The translations under genes were made by a program, and so were the position numbers. Under the pieces are notes generated by a model. The model did not search any database. It was given only the letters and a program-made list of their open reading frames with translations, and was not told the DNA's origin. Shown piece by piece: positions 50,042 to 58,185 of a DNA stretch of 64,000 nucleotides. Each line of letters begins with the position of its first letter. Position 1 is the stretch's first letter. This DNA is from a virus, in the IMG/VR virus record IMGVR_UViG_3300023296_000639, positions 62,001 to 126,000 of that record; one strand, given 5' to 3'.

Positions 50042-50256
50042 TGACATTCCAAGAATTGAGAGCAGAGTTCAGTCGGCTGGACAATATAGGTGTTCCCCGA
50101 TATGTCATTCGTGCCAAGACAGGATCGGGCGGGACACTCACGCTGTTTACTTATCGTGGTTCACCAGAAGATGGTATTGCAAAAGCCAAAAGTGAAGCAG
50201 CCGCATTCGGTCAAACCGACCTTTACGATTTCACTGCGGAGAAAGCCAGTGCGTGA
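50041..50256 (+). CDS. Small protein, unknown
   Basis: 71 residues. Start overlaps the previous stop. Beta strand TLTLFTYRGS and helix AKAKSEAAAFGQ. Unknown. Confidence 0.5.
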   Translation: MTFQELRAEFSRLDNIGVPRYVIRAKTGSGGTLTLFTYRGSPEDGIAKAKSEAAAFGQTDLYDFTAEKASA

Positions 50257-50416
50257 TCCAGAACGTATTACTGAAGTTCTTGAAGAACTCGAACGAGTGT
50301 GGCGCAAGAACCCTGACTGGCGATTAGGTCAAGTTATTGGCAACGTCATCCGTCCAAGCAATGATCCGTTTTATATCGAAGACGACAAAATGCTCGCAAG
50401 GCTTAAAAAGTTATGA
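50249..50416 (+). CDS. Small protein with RDPERI motif
   Basis: 55 residues from GTG 50249 (GGAG 50238-50241), overlapping the previous gene by 8 nt. RDPERITEVLEELERVWRKN then PDWRLGQVIGN is a recurring small bacterial/phage family (DUF1040-like), usually of unknown role. Overlaps the next gene by 4 nt. Confidence 0.55.
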   Translation: MRDPERITEVLEELERVWRKNPDWRLGQVIGNVIRPSNDPFYIEDDKMLARLKKL

Positions 50417-50733
50417 AAGAACAATACACACTGGTTGAGCATTCTGGACTTAGCGGTGCGGTAGAATGGATAGGCATTACCGCCAACGAAGCTACTCGTG
50501 TTGAAAAAGCGGGAGGGATTATGTTCGAAACATACCACGCCGCAGAAACCGCCGAATACGCTGCCAACTATCCAGACGATGATGAAATGGATGGTTTTTC
50601 CTTATATCCGACAGCCAAAGGAACATTTTCAACTAAGAAGTTGCGAGGTTTGCGAATCTATATTCCACGTGAACCTACCAAGGAAGAGTTTTGGGGGCAA
50701 ATGAACGGAACTCGAAAGAAAGCAGTTCTATAA
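50413..50733 (+). CDS. Small protein, unknown
   Basis: 106 residues, alpha/beta, with Ala/Glu-rich helix AAETAEYAANYPDDDEM. It ends the early operon just before an intrinsic terminator (50782-50805). Unknown. Confidence 0.55.
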   Translation: MKEQYTLVEHSGLSGAVEWIGITANEATRVEKAGGIMFETYHAAETAEYAANYPDDDEMDGFSLYPTAKGTFSTKKLRGLRIYIPREPTKEEFWGQMNGTRKKAVL

Positions 50734-50781
50734 GGGGTGGTCACCAAATAGACCCACGTGGTGTCACGGTTAGCCCACACG

Positions 50782-50810
50782 AAACCCCGACATATGTCGG
50801 GGTTTTTGTT
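50782..50810 (+). terminator. Intrinsic terminator
   Basis: AAACCCCGACATATGTCGGG-type palindrome (50782-50803) with a T-rich tail. Ends the 49.7-50.7 kb operon. Confidence 0.85.
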
Positions 50811-50814
50811 TTTT

Positions 50815-50822
50815 GATAAATA
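50815..50822 (+). promoter_or_regulatory. T4-type late promoter box
   Basis: GATAAATA, 4 nt before ATG 50827; predicts a leaderless late transcript. It lies just after the terminator. Confidence 0.6.
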
Positions 50823-50826
50823 ACAT

Positions 50827-52458
50827 ATGAGAGCAAAACAGTTTTTAACCGAATATTATAACTATGATATTGAAAAGATGCAAAGCCGTCTTCTTCAAGA
50901 TAATTCTGCCGAACATTACGCAGACGAGTTTAGCAACTATTATAACTTTGCTAACCAATTGCCCGAATGGCTATCCCAATATGACCCAACACAGAATAAC
51001 AAGTACGTGAACTGGATGCTGGTAAAGTATCTCAAAGGCGGTATTCAACGTCTAGAAGATATTCCAGCAAAGATCGCCGATGCATTGGAATTATATTCTC
51101 GCTTGGCATTGAAAAAGAAGCTTGAGCCATTACATCGTGACATCAACCGTTTCAAAGGAACGAATGATTTACTTGATGTGTATGATTTTTACAAAGAGAA
51201 ATATGCTGATCAAGAGGATGATATTTCGGCGTCTAAGCAAGATAAAGCTAAGAGCATTGAACAGGAAATGATTGACAATAAGGAAGTTCATATTCTTCAT
51301 AACGATGCTGAATACAAAGTAGTCATTCCAGTTACCCATCGTGCAAGTTGTTACTTTGGTAAGAATACTCGTTGGTGTACCACTTCTGAAAACTCACCAA
51401 TGTATCACGATATGTATTCCAAAGATGGTCCGTTGGTTGTTATTCTACACAAACCATCTAACTCACGCTGGCAGTTCCACTATCCAACAAAACAGTATAT
51501 GGATGAACAAGACAGTCAAATAAACCTACAAGACTTCTTTGTAGAACACCCAAAAATGGTGAAACTGTTTATGAAGATGGGTCAAAAAGATGAAAGCGGT
51601 ATGGTTGAATCTCTTGGTGATGGGTTAGTATTGTTATTCGGCTCAGTGGTTGCAAGAGAAACAGGTGAATTAGTTAATTTATCTGATCTAAGTGATATAG
51701 CACCAGAAGCATTGCCAAAAATTATCAATGCGAAGATTGCCGAAACAGGCTACGACATCTTAGATATTCGTGATGGTAATGTTATTATTAATAAATGGAA
51801 AGATATTACTGAGTTTGCAAGTGAGTTGCAAGATATTACGGGTGAATGGCACGGCAGAGATAACCCTTCAATTTTTTGGGGATTGAAGGAGCTTGAAGAA
51901 CCGGAAATGGCTGATTTCCACGATTCAGACGTGGATGGTTTCTTTGCCTACCATACAAATCCTAAACTTGATAAAGTTATGGAAAAAGCAATGAAAGCTG
52001 AGTTAGATAATCTTGGTGTAGAATATGAAGAAGATGAATCTAATTCTGGTCTATATGATATTCTCCAATCAGAAGCAAGTTGGGATAGTGAAGTATTCTT
52101 GGCAATTAATAATGGTATCCGTTATGGGGAAGAGACTGGTCGCTATAAGGAACTATCATCAGATGTATGGAGTGCTATTGATGAAGTTGCTACGTCATAC
52201 GGTGGTCACGTTATATTCTATGGTGGCCAACCAGCATTTGACACCGAAGTATTCCTTGTTGCGCCATTGAACGACTTTATGCAAGAAATGAATTCTGAAT
52301 ATTTTGAAGAAAACTTGGGATACAGTGGATGGCTCAATGAAGAATTCCTTGAACGTGGCGCTGGTTTTGTCGAACAACCAAGATATGGATGGTCTGGTTT
52401 TGATGAAGACTCTGCCAATCAGCATATTATGTCAGAACTTGGAGCCTACGCAAAATAA
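50827..52458 (+). CDS. Large 'WCT' family protein, paralogue of the 632 gene
   Basis: 543 residues. Shares with the 632 protein YVNWM-LV-YLKGGIQRLED, RASCYFGKNTRWCTTSE and SRWQFH-Y-KQYMDEQD, and a diverging acidic C-terminal half. N-terminus MRAKQFLTEYYNYD has F-L-T-E followed by YY, matching LIEYYDY in the paralogue and the L-x-E capsid-targeting pattern. No Shine-Dalgarno; the ATG follows a late box. Likely a late, virion-associated protein of unknown activity. Confidence 0.75.
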   Translation: MRAKQFLTEYYNYDIEKMQSRLLQDNSAEHYADEFSNYYNFANQLPEWLSQYDPTQNNKYVNWMLVKYLKGGIQRLEDIPAKIADALELYSRLALKKKLEPLHRDINRFKGTNDLLDVYDFYKEKYADQEDDISASKQDKAKSIEQEMIDNKEVHILHNDAEYKVVIPVTHRASCYFGKNTRWCTTSENSPMYHDMYSKDGPLVVILHKPSNSRWQFHYPTKQYMDEQDSQINLQDFFVEHPKMVKLFMKMGQKDESGMVESLGDGLVLLFGSVVARETGELVNLSDLSDIAPEALPKIINAKIAETGYDILDIRDGNVIINKWKDITEFASELQDITGEWHGRDNPSIFWGLKELEEPEMADFHDSDVDGFFAYHTNPKLDKVMEKAMKAELDNLGVEYEEDESNSGLYDILQSEASWDSEVFLAINNGIRYGEETGRYKELSSDVWSAIDEVATSYGGHVIFYGGQPAFDTEVFLVAPLNDFMQEMNSEYFEENLGYSGWLNEEFLERGAGFVEQPRYGWSGFDEDSANQHIMSELGAYAK

Positions 52459-52460
52459 AC

Positions 52461-52489
52461 TTGACATAACCCCCCTACTAGCGTATAAT
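52461..52489 (+). promoter_or_regulatory. Strong sigma70-like promoter
   Basis: TTGACA (52461-52466), 17-bp spacer, TATAAT (52484-52489). It opens the early operon of small genes from 52518. Confidence 0.8.
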
Positions 52490-52517
52490 ATAATGATATA
52501 TACCTATAGGAGTTAAT

Positions 52518-52799
52518 ATGCCACGACACTTTATTGTTGAAGTAAACCAAGATAATATCCGCATTGACGAAATGACCGAAGAAGGCAAGTATATTGATAC
52601 TTACCACAATACGGACGTAACTCGATTCATTGCACAAAATAACGTACAATCAAAATCTACAAAAACCAAACCACGTACAAAGTTTAAAAAACTAGATATC
52701 ACTATATCAGATGAAGCTATCCTTGAAACATACTTGCTGGTGGTAGAACAACACACAGATGGTACAGTAACCGATATTCATTATGACACTGAAATTTGA
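52518..52799 (+). CDS. Small early protein, unknown
   Basis: 93 residues behind AGGAG. Mixed charges, a Thr/Lys-rich middle (SKSTKTKPRTKFKKL). Overlaps the next small gene by 17 nt. Unknown. Confidence 0.55.
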   Translation: MPRHFIVEVNQDNIRIDEMTEEGKYIDTYHNTDVTRFIAQNNVQSKSTKTKPRTKFKKLDITISDEAILETYLLVVEQHTDGTVTDIHYDTEI

Positions 52800-52899
52800 A
52801 CTGATTGATTTTGCAAAAGCCAAGGCTCGTATCCTGCGTGAACGTGCCATTAAGCGTAGCAAGAATATAGTCGCATTTCCAAAGAAGCCAAAGAAATGA
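52783..52899 (+). CDS. Small basic protein
   Basis: 38 residues, ATG 52783. Arg/Lys/Ala-rich helix (DFAKAKARILRERAIKRSKN) and a basic tail FPKKPKK; could bind nucleic acid (inference). Overlaps its neighbour. Confidence 0.5.
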   Translation: MTLKFELIDFAKAKARILRERAIKRSKNIVAFPKKPKK

Positions 52900-52924
52900 T
52901 TAAACAAATGAAAAAGGAATTGTT

Positions 52925-53233
52925 ATGATTACGTTAAAAGCATACCTGATGGCGCTAAGTAGAATTGTATCCGCTGAATTTTTTATGTTTTTCGGATTAG
53001 TATTAATGATAGTCGCACTTGGGTTGGAAGCCATTGGGCACGATTTGTATATGTTGTGGGTGGTATGGATATCCGTGGCGTTTCTGTCAGGATCAGCTCT
53101 ACACTTTTTATTTCAGGAAATTATAAACCCGATAAAAGTAAAATGGCAGCTGGCGGCTGAAAAAATACGCACGGAACTCATTGAAGATGAAAAGTACGGC
53201 GGCAAGAAGAAGCACAATTTTGGGAAACAATAA
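52925..53233 (+). CDS. Two-helix membrane protein, unknown
   Basis: 102 residues, AAGGAATTG upstream. Two hydrophobic segments (EFFMFFGLVLMIVALGLEAI, LYMLWVVWISVAFLSGSAL) and a basic C-terminal tail (KYGGKKKHNFGKQ). Unknown. Confidence 0.6.
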   Translation: MITLKAYLMALSRIVSAEFFMFFGLVLMIVALGLEAIGHDLYMLWVVWISVAFLSGSALHFLFQEIINPIKVKWQLAAEKIRTELIEDEKYGGKKKHNFGKQ

Positions 53234-53245
53234 AGGATCAAGAAA

Positions 53246-53389
53246 ATGATTAAACGTATATGGTTAGCATTGCTCGGCAATAAGTTCGCCCGTGCACGTC
53301 TGTTTAGCAGTAAACGACACACACCACATATTCCACCATCCGCTGTCGATGATGAAACTGTTGATAAATTACGAAAGGCTGGATTGTGA
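53246..53389 (+). CDS. Small basic protein
   Basis: 47 residues; ATG 53246 with AAGGA upstream. Hydrophobic-basic N-terminus (IKRIWLALLGNKFARARLFS) followed by His/Pro-rich part. Unknown. Confidence 0.5.
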   Translation: MIKRIWLALLGNKFARARLFSSKRHTPHIPPSAVDDETVDKLRKAGL

Positions 53390-53391
53390 TA

Positions 53392-53420
53392 TTGCTATTT
53401 GCCCGAACTAATGCTATAAT
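53392..53420 (+). promoter_or_regulatory. Sigma70-like promoter
   Basis: TTGCTA (53392-53397), 17-bp spacer, TATAAT (53415-53420), upstream of the 53454 gene. Confidence 0.6.
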
Positions 53421-53453
53421 GGTATATTAAAACAAATGAAAATGGAGAATACA

Positions 53454-53645
53454 ATGAAACTAAGCGATAAATTAAACAAAGTAGACGAACAGTTCACAAT
53501 CAATATGTACGATAATGGCTTCATGGTTGAAGTATGTGGTCGTGATAACGCTGATGAATGGACAAGCGCAAAGATTATGTGTAACACCGAAGATGAAGTT
53601 GTTGCACTCGTCAAAGAAGCCTGTTCAATGGGACGAACCACCTAA
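53454..53645 (+). CDS. Small early protein, unknown
   Basis: 63 residues from ATG 53454 (GGAG upstream). Acidic with NMYDNGFMVEVCGRDNADEW. Ends where the next gene begins. Unknown. Confidence 0.55.
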   Translation: MKLSDKLNKVDEQFTINMYDNGFMVEVCGRDNADEWTSAKIMCNTEDEVVALVKEACSMGRTT

Positions 53646-54278
53646 ATGGAACCCACCGAAGTTCTCAAGATATGGAACTACAAAGCTGGATATCAAGTCA
53701 GAACAGAAATACACGATGGTTCAGCATATGGATGCAGTGATACGATGATGAGAGTAGCATACTCCACCGATGGCGCTTATATCGGGGATTCTGTTTCAGC
53801 ATATCGAAAAGCTAAACGATTTGGTATCCAGCAATGGGAAAAATCTGCCGACGATCATAATGTATGTAGTATTGGCTTTAGCCCACGTGACCAAAAATGG
53901 TATGGATGGTCACATAGAGCTATTTACGGTTTCGGCATTGGTTCGGATTGTAAAAAAGGTGACTGTGGGTATATCCCCGAAGATGGTGAAGATTATCTTG
54001 ATGAAATGATTGCGTGGTGGACTGACGAATACTGCGAAAAAATATGGGGCGAACACGGAACACACCAACAGGAATACTACGACTATATTGAAGTCCCTTG
54101 CTCAAAAAAAGGTATGGGAGCGTATGCGCCTGATCCAGAATCAAAAACTCTTGGTGAAATAGAACACGGCGTATGGGTGCATTCATTATACAACGATAAA
54201 GTGCCAAACGAAAAACTACGTGGGACAACAAAAAGTAATTTTTCACCGTATCCAGATTTTGGCAAAGGTGATCAGTAG
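53646..54278 (+). CDS. Conserved phage protein, unknown
   Basis: 210 residues, starting at the base after the preceding stop. WYGWSHRAIYGFGIGSDCKK with several Cys and Trp is a segment known from other phage proteins without function. Aromatic, Cys-containing; no signal peptide. TGATG-type coupling (GTG) to the next gene. Unknown. Confidence 0.6.
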   Translation: MEPTEVLKIWNYKAGYQVRTEIHDGSAYGCSDTMMRVAYSTDGAYIGDSVSAYRKAKRFGIQQWEKSADDHNVCSIGFSPRDQKWYGWSHRAIYGFGIGSDCKKGDCGYIPEDGEDYLDEMIAWWTDEYCEKIWGEHGTHQQEYYDYIEVPCSKKGMGAYAPDPESKTLGEIEHGVWVHSLYNDKVPNEKLRGTTKSNFSPYPDFGKGDQ

Positions 54279-54697
54279 TGCCTCTTTTTGATGATACTAA
54301 GGATGAATATAAGTTGCTGTTTGGTTGGGTTCTGAATACGCACGGAGTTACACGTACAGTAATACTTACGAAAAAGTATGCTATCAAATTACCTGCTTTA
54401 CACTACGGTTGGAAAAACACACTGTGGGGTCTTCTAGCTAACATGCAGGAAGCCTCATTCTCTAGTCTTGTAAAAGAAAGTGAAGGCAAGTTATGCCCTG
54501 TGTTATTCAATATTCCGGGGGGCTGGATGACCATTCAACCCCGATGCGAGCCTATGGAATTTCAGGAGTTCCTTGAATTTTACTCCGAGTTAAAAAATTG
54601 GAAACAGCTAGACAATTTCGATATACCCTGTGAAGACAAACATGATAGTTTCGGTAGACTAAACGGAAAAATTGTTTGTTTTGACTACGGCACTTAA
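54278..54697 (+). CDS. Degenerate protein kinase-like protein
   Basis: 139 residues, GTG start. RTVILTKKYAIKLPA has the VAIK-like strand of kinases; KHDSFGRLNGKIVCFDYGT at the C-terminus resembles the HGD-x-x-x-N ... DYG catalytic/metal segment of kinase-like (APH-type) folds, with His-Asp-x-x-Phe in place of the usual motif. Small for a kinase. A phage protein-kinase-like effector is possible but unproven. Confidence 0.4.
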   Translation: MPLFDDTKDEYKLLFGWVLNTHGVTRTVILTKKYAIKLPALHYGWKNTLWGLLANMQEASFSSLVKESEGKLCPVLFNIPGGWMTIQPRCEPMEFQEFLEFYSELKNWKQLDNFDIPCEDKHDSFGRLNGKIVCFDYGT

Positions 54698-54710
54698 CCG
54701 GAGAAATACT

Positions 54711-55125
54711 GTGGCAACTAATACCCTTAAGCGAGAAGCTGTTACCCCACGTAGCCCTATTTGGTATAGTGTACAGGAACTCTTGCACAACCATTTAGGT
54801 AATCAACCAAACCTACGTCCTCATACGTTGATACGAAATATCGACAATTTGGATAGTCTCGATTCCCTTGAAATACCCCTTGGCAATCGAAGCTGAGTAC
54901 GGTATAAACGTCAGTGACGATGAATTTGAAAGCTGCTCCACGCTCGAAGATTTAGTAGGTCACCAACGGCACAGGATTTTGCCCGTTTATTGTGAACGCC
55001 GTCGTTTAATATCCTTGGTTTTACTTATCTTATGTCTATATGTTATTTATGTTTTTTATGTTTTTATTGACATTTGGTTAAAAAACCTGTATAATAAAGC
55101 TATAAACAATAACAATTGGAGTTAA
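54711..55125 (+). pseudogene. Acyl carrier protein-like gene with +1 frameshift
   Basis: GTG 54711 with GGAG (54700-54703). The first frame gives YSVQELLHNHL ... LIRNIDNLDSLDSLEIP and stops at about 54896. The second frame continues AIEAEYGINVSDDEFESCS then TLEDLVG. Joined they give the ACP helix with the phosphopantetheine Ser in DSLDSLE. Skipping one C in the CCCC at 54876-54879 joins the frames. After EDLVG the second frame runs on to 55125 in AT-rich promoter sequence. Either assembly error, decay or a programmed +1 shift at CCC-C. Confidence 0.55.
55067..55095 (+). promoter_or_regulatory. Strong sigma70-like promoter
   Basis: TTGACA (55067-55072), 17-bp spacer, TATAAT (55090-55095), upstream of dCMP deaminase. 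Confidence 0.8.
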
Positions 55126-55126
55126 T

Positions 55127-55684
55127 ATGACAAATAATGTAGAACGGCCAGACTGGTCGAGGTACTATATTTCGATGTGCTACTTGGCTGCGTCAAGATC
55201 AACAGACGAATCAACACACGCTGGCGCAGTTATTGTCCGTCCTGATAATAGTGTCGTGTCTACAGGATACAACGGACCTATTCGTGGAATGGACATAGAT
55301 GACGTTCCCCAAACTCGCCCAGAGAAGTATTTCTATATGGAACACGGCGAGAGGAACGCTATATACAACGCTGCAAAGAATCAAGGCGGTCTGGATGGAT
55401 GTAGGCTTTACGTGAACTTCCTGCCGTGTGCTGACTGCGCAAGGGCCATCGTACAAGCTGGCATCACAGAAGTTATTGTTCACGTAGAAGGTCAAGCAGC
55501 ATTTGAAGAAGCTAATGGAAACACTGGTGGTGAATGGGATGCTTCACAGCAAGCTACGATGAAGATTTTTGAAACAACGGATGGATATGGTCCTACAAAA
55601 ATAATATCAAGTATCCTTCGTTGGTGGTCTGGTGAACTTCATACACCAACAGGATTTTTCAGAGGAAAGGAGTTTAACTTATGA
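55127..55684 (+). CDS. cd: dCMP deaminase
   Basis: 185 residues, GGAG upstream. Zinc-dependent deaminase: HGERNA (His73, Glu75 proton shuttle) and PCADC (Cys101, Cys104). HAGAVIVRPDN and GYNGP in the N-terminal half are typical of the dCMP deaminase family. It converts dCMP to dUMP for thymidylate synthase. Strong sigma70 promoter upstream. A C-terminal extension (about residues 150-185) is longer than minimal deaminases. Confidence 0.9.
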   Translation: MTNNVERPDWSRYYISMCYLAASRSTDESTHAGAVIVRPDNSVVSTGYNGPIRGMDIDDVPQTRPEKYFYMEHGERNAIYNAAKNQGGLDGCRLYVNFLPCADCARAIVQAGITEVIVHVEGQAAFEEANGNTGGEWDASQQATMKIFETTDGYGPTKIISSILRWWSGELHTPTGFFRGKEFNL

Positions 55685-55932
55685 ACAAGTTAGATGATTA
55701 TATTTCAGATGCTATCAGTGATTTCTTGTATTACGACAGGGAAGAAGATGAAGACCTACCTGCTGGGGAAATTGAGCGCATGATTGAAGATGGCGAAGTA
55801 ACAGTGGATCAAATTACTGAAATGTTCAAAAAACATTTAGAAGAAGGATTAGGTTCGTTCACTGGCAATGAATGCTCTTTTGAAATCACGTATATGACCA
55901 ACCGCAATACGCTATGTCCAGTGTGGCATTAA
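55681..55932 (+). CDS. Small acidic protein, unknown
   Basis: 83 residues, ATGA overlap with dCMP deaminase. Acidic, helical (EEDEDLPAGEIERMIEDGEV). Unknown. Confidence 0.55.
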   Translation: MNKLDDYISDAISDFLYYDREEDEDLPAGEIERMIEDGEVTVDQITEMFKKHLEEGLGSFTGNECSFEITYMTNRNTLCPVWH

Positions 55933-55975
55933 GCCAAGATCACGTTGTATTGAGTATTAGAAAAAAGGATTAAAA

Positions 55976-56314
55976 ATGTTCGGACTATTTAAAAAGAAAA
56001 AGGTTGACCCGTCCAAATCAGAAAAAGAAATCGCCACCGAAAAAGGCGAAATATATTTCAAAGTATTACAGTTTGATTTTGAGCCAGAAAATCCATCCGA
56101 AGGTTCATTTGAACTCGATTGGAATATCTTTGCTGTTCAGAAACTGCGTGAAATGGGATACCCCGGTCAAAGCGACGAAGACGTTATCGATAACTATTTC
56201 ACATACGTTTGTCGCAATATTGCGTTACAACAGTATGAAAATGAAATGGGCGATCCGTCAAATCGTTTACCAAAACGTGTTGACTTGGGCGATGGGCGAG
56301 CCGAGTATAAATGA
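55976..56314 (+). CDS. Small protein, unknown
   Basis: 112 residues. Lys-rich N-terminus (FGLFKKKKVDPSKSEKE), then alpha/beta with GYPGQSDEDVIDNYFTYVC. ATGA overlap with the SGNH gene. Unknown. Confidence 0.55.
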   Translation: MFGLFKKKKVDPSKSEKEIATEKGEIYFKVLQFDFEPENPSEGSFELDWNIFAVQKLREMGYPGQSDEDVIDNYFTYVCRNIALQQYENEMGDPSNRLPKRVDLGDGRAEYK

Positions 56315-57000
56315 TTCTCGTAACAAACGGCGATAGTCATACGGCTGGTGCAGAACTATACGATGATTATTGTTTTGCTAATGATGATCCAGACTATGTA
56401 GTGTTTGGTCGAAAACCACACCCATCATGTTTAATGAAGTCGTTCGGTGAAAAGATTGCCAATATGCACGACATTGAACACGTATCATTCGCCGAGTCAG
56501 CATCGTCAAATCAACGCATAATTCGCACAACGCCATGGAAGTATCTATCGGAGCAACCATCATTTTTATTAGTTGGTTGGTCAACGTGGGAACGTGAAGA
56601 ATGGGAGTTAGGCGAGGAATATTATCAGCTTACTGCATCAGGAGCTGATGATGTTCCCGAAGGATATAAAGAACGATACAAGGATTGGGTTCGGGCACAA
56701 ACACCTGAAATGATTCAAAATAAAATGTATGATTGGAATGACCGAATCTACCAATTTCATCTGCGTCTAAAAGACGAGAAGATTAAGCATTTATTCTTTA
56801 ACGCTATCAACCCGCTCGAAGTAGGTGATTACGAACACGATTTTGGTGACAGCTATTTCCACCCATATGAAAAACAATACACGATGTGTCAGTATCTAAA
56901 AAATAGCAAACATAACCCAAATAAAAACAACCATTATAACGAAATAGCACACGCCGATTGGGCGAACGTGTTGTATGAAAAAATAAGATTTAAATTATAA
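56311..57000 (+). CDS. SGNH/GDSL-type hydrolase-like protein
   Basis: 229 residues. Block I GDSHTAG at the N-terminus (nucleophile Ser), an ESASSNQRI segment with the conserved Asn region, and a C-terminal HYNEIAHADWANVLYE that supplies a His as in SGNH esterases (DxxH). Marine phages often carry such genes, with roles in esterase or glycan editing. Catalytic Asp before the His is not perfectly clear. Substrate unknown. Confidence 0.6.
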   Translation: MILVTNGDSHTAGAELYDDYCFANDDPDYVVFGRKPHPSCLMKSFGEKIANMHDIEHVSFAESASSNQRIIRTTPWKYLSEQPSFLLVGWSTWEREEWELGEEYYQLTASGADDVPEGYKERYKDWVRAQTPEMIQNKMYDWNDRIYQFHLRLKDEKIKHLFFNAINPLEVGDYEHDFGDSYFHPYEKQYTMCQYLKNSKHNPNKNNHYNEIAHADWANVLYEKIRFKL

Positions 57001-57004
57001 AATA

Positions 57005-57033
57005 TTGACATCAATAACTATATGATGTAAAGT
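57005..57033 (+). promoter_or_regulatory. Weak sigma70-like promoter
   Basis: TTGACA (57005-57010), 17-bp spacer, TAAAGT (57028-57033); the -10 is poor. Confidence 0.4.
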
Positions 57034-57056
57034 AGTATATAAAAGGATTACACACA

Positions 57057-58124
57057 TTGGCAAAATATCTATTAGTTGATACACTGAATACTTTCTATCG
57101 GGCGCGCCATATGGCACCTCGCCGCTCAGATGCTTGGACAAAGATTGGCTTTGCACTGCACATCACTCTAAGCATCGTCAATAAATCGTTCCAGAAGGAA
57201 GGTGCGGATCACGTTGTTTTCTGCACCGAAGGGCGTAGTTGGCGTAAAGAAGTATACGAACCATATAAAAAGAATCGTCAGGTATTACGTGACAAGAAAA
57301 CCGTTGCCGAAACCGAAGAAGATGAAGAATTCTTTGAAGCATACAAAGAGTTTCTTGATTACATTCGAGAGAAATCCAACTGCACCTTATTGCATTGTGA
57401 TATCGCAGAAGCCGACGACTTGATTGCACGATGGATCGCACAGCACCCAGATGATGAAAACGTCATTTTGAGTAGTGATAGTGACTTCGTTCAGTTAATC
57501 AATCCCAACACACACATCTATAACGGCATCAACAACCACTTGATTACTACCGAGGGTTATTTTGACGATAACGGACATCGTGTGAAGCAAACTATAAAAG
57601 CACGTGATGCTGGTGGCAATCTTATCAAAGAAGAAAAGATGGTTGGCGGCAAGATGAAAAAAGTTCAGGTTATGACCAAAGAAGAGAAACCTGCACCTGA
57701 TGTAAAATGGGCGTTATTTGAAAAATGTATGCGTGGCGATACAAGCGATAACATTTTCAGTGCATATCCCGGTGTTCGCACAAAGGGTAGTTCTAAAAGC
57801 ATCGGTCTTGAAGAAGCATTTGCCGATATGGATAACCGTGGTTTTAAGTGGAATAATATGATGTTGCAACGTTGGACAGATCACAATGATGTAGAACATC
57901 GAGTGCTTGACGACTACAACCGCAACGTAGAGTTGGTCGATCTTACGGCGCAACCGGAAAGCATCAAAGAATACATTGATGAAAGCATTGCATCACAACT
58001 ACAAGCAAAGAATGTACCACACGCTGGTCGGGAGTTTCTTCGTTTCTGTGGTAAATATGATTTGAATAAACTTGCCGATTTTACGAAACAATATACACAA
58101 TGGCTTGGAAAGAATTACGAATAA
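57057..58124 (+). CDS. rnh: 5'-3' exonuclease / RNase H of FEN type
   Basis: 355 residues from TTG 57057, AAAGGA upstream. FEN-family 5' nuclease: LVDTLNTFYRAR (acidic cluster I), IAEADDLIARWI (cluster II), SSDSDFVQLI, and RGDTSDNIFSAYPGVRTKG, the helix-hairpin DNA-binding step. T4 RNase H has 305 residues and the same layout; it removes RNA primers and trims lagging-strand ends. The central region has an insert (about 165-225). Probably acts with gp32 and polymerase. Confidence 0.85.
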   Translation: MAKYLLVDTLNTFYRARHMAPRRSDAWTKIGFALHITLSIVNKSFQKEGADHVVFCTEGRSWRKEVYEPYKKNRQVLRDKKTVAETEEDEEFFEAYKEFLDYIREKSNCTLLHCDIAEADDLIARWIAQHPDDENVILSSDSDFVQLINPNTHIYNGINNHLITTEGYFDDNGHRVKQTIKARDAGGNLIKEEKMVGGKMKKVQVMTKEEKPAPDVKWALFEKCMRGDTSDNIFSAYPGVRTKGSSKSIGLEEAFADMDNRGFKWNNMMLQRWTDHNDVEHRVLDDYNRNVELVDLTAQPESIKEYIDESIASQLQAKNVPHAGREFLRFCGKYDLNKLADFTKQYTQWLGKNYE

Positions 58125-58126
58125 TA

Positions 58127-58155
58127 TTGCAATTGTCGATAAATAGGTATATAAT
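58127..58155 (+). promoter_or_regulatory. Overlapping sigma70-like and late promoter
   Basis: TTGCAA (58127-58132), 17-bp spacer, TATAAT (58150-58155); a late box GATAAATA (58138-58145) sits in the spacer. It precedes the release-factor gene. Confidence 0.55.
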
Positions 58156-58185
58156 GTGTATTAATATTAACAGGGGAGAAAAGTA

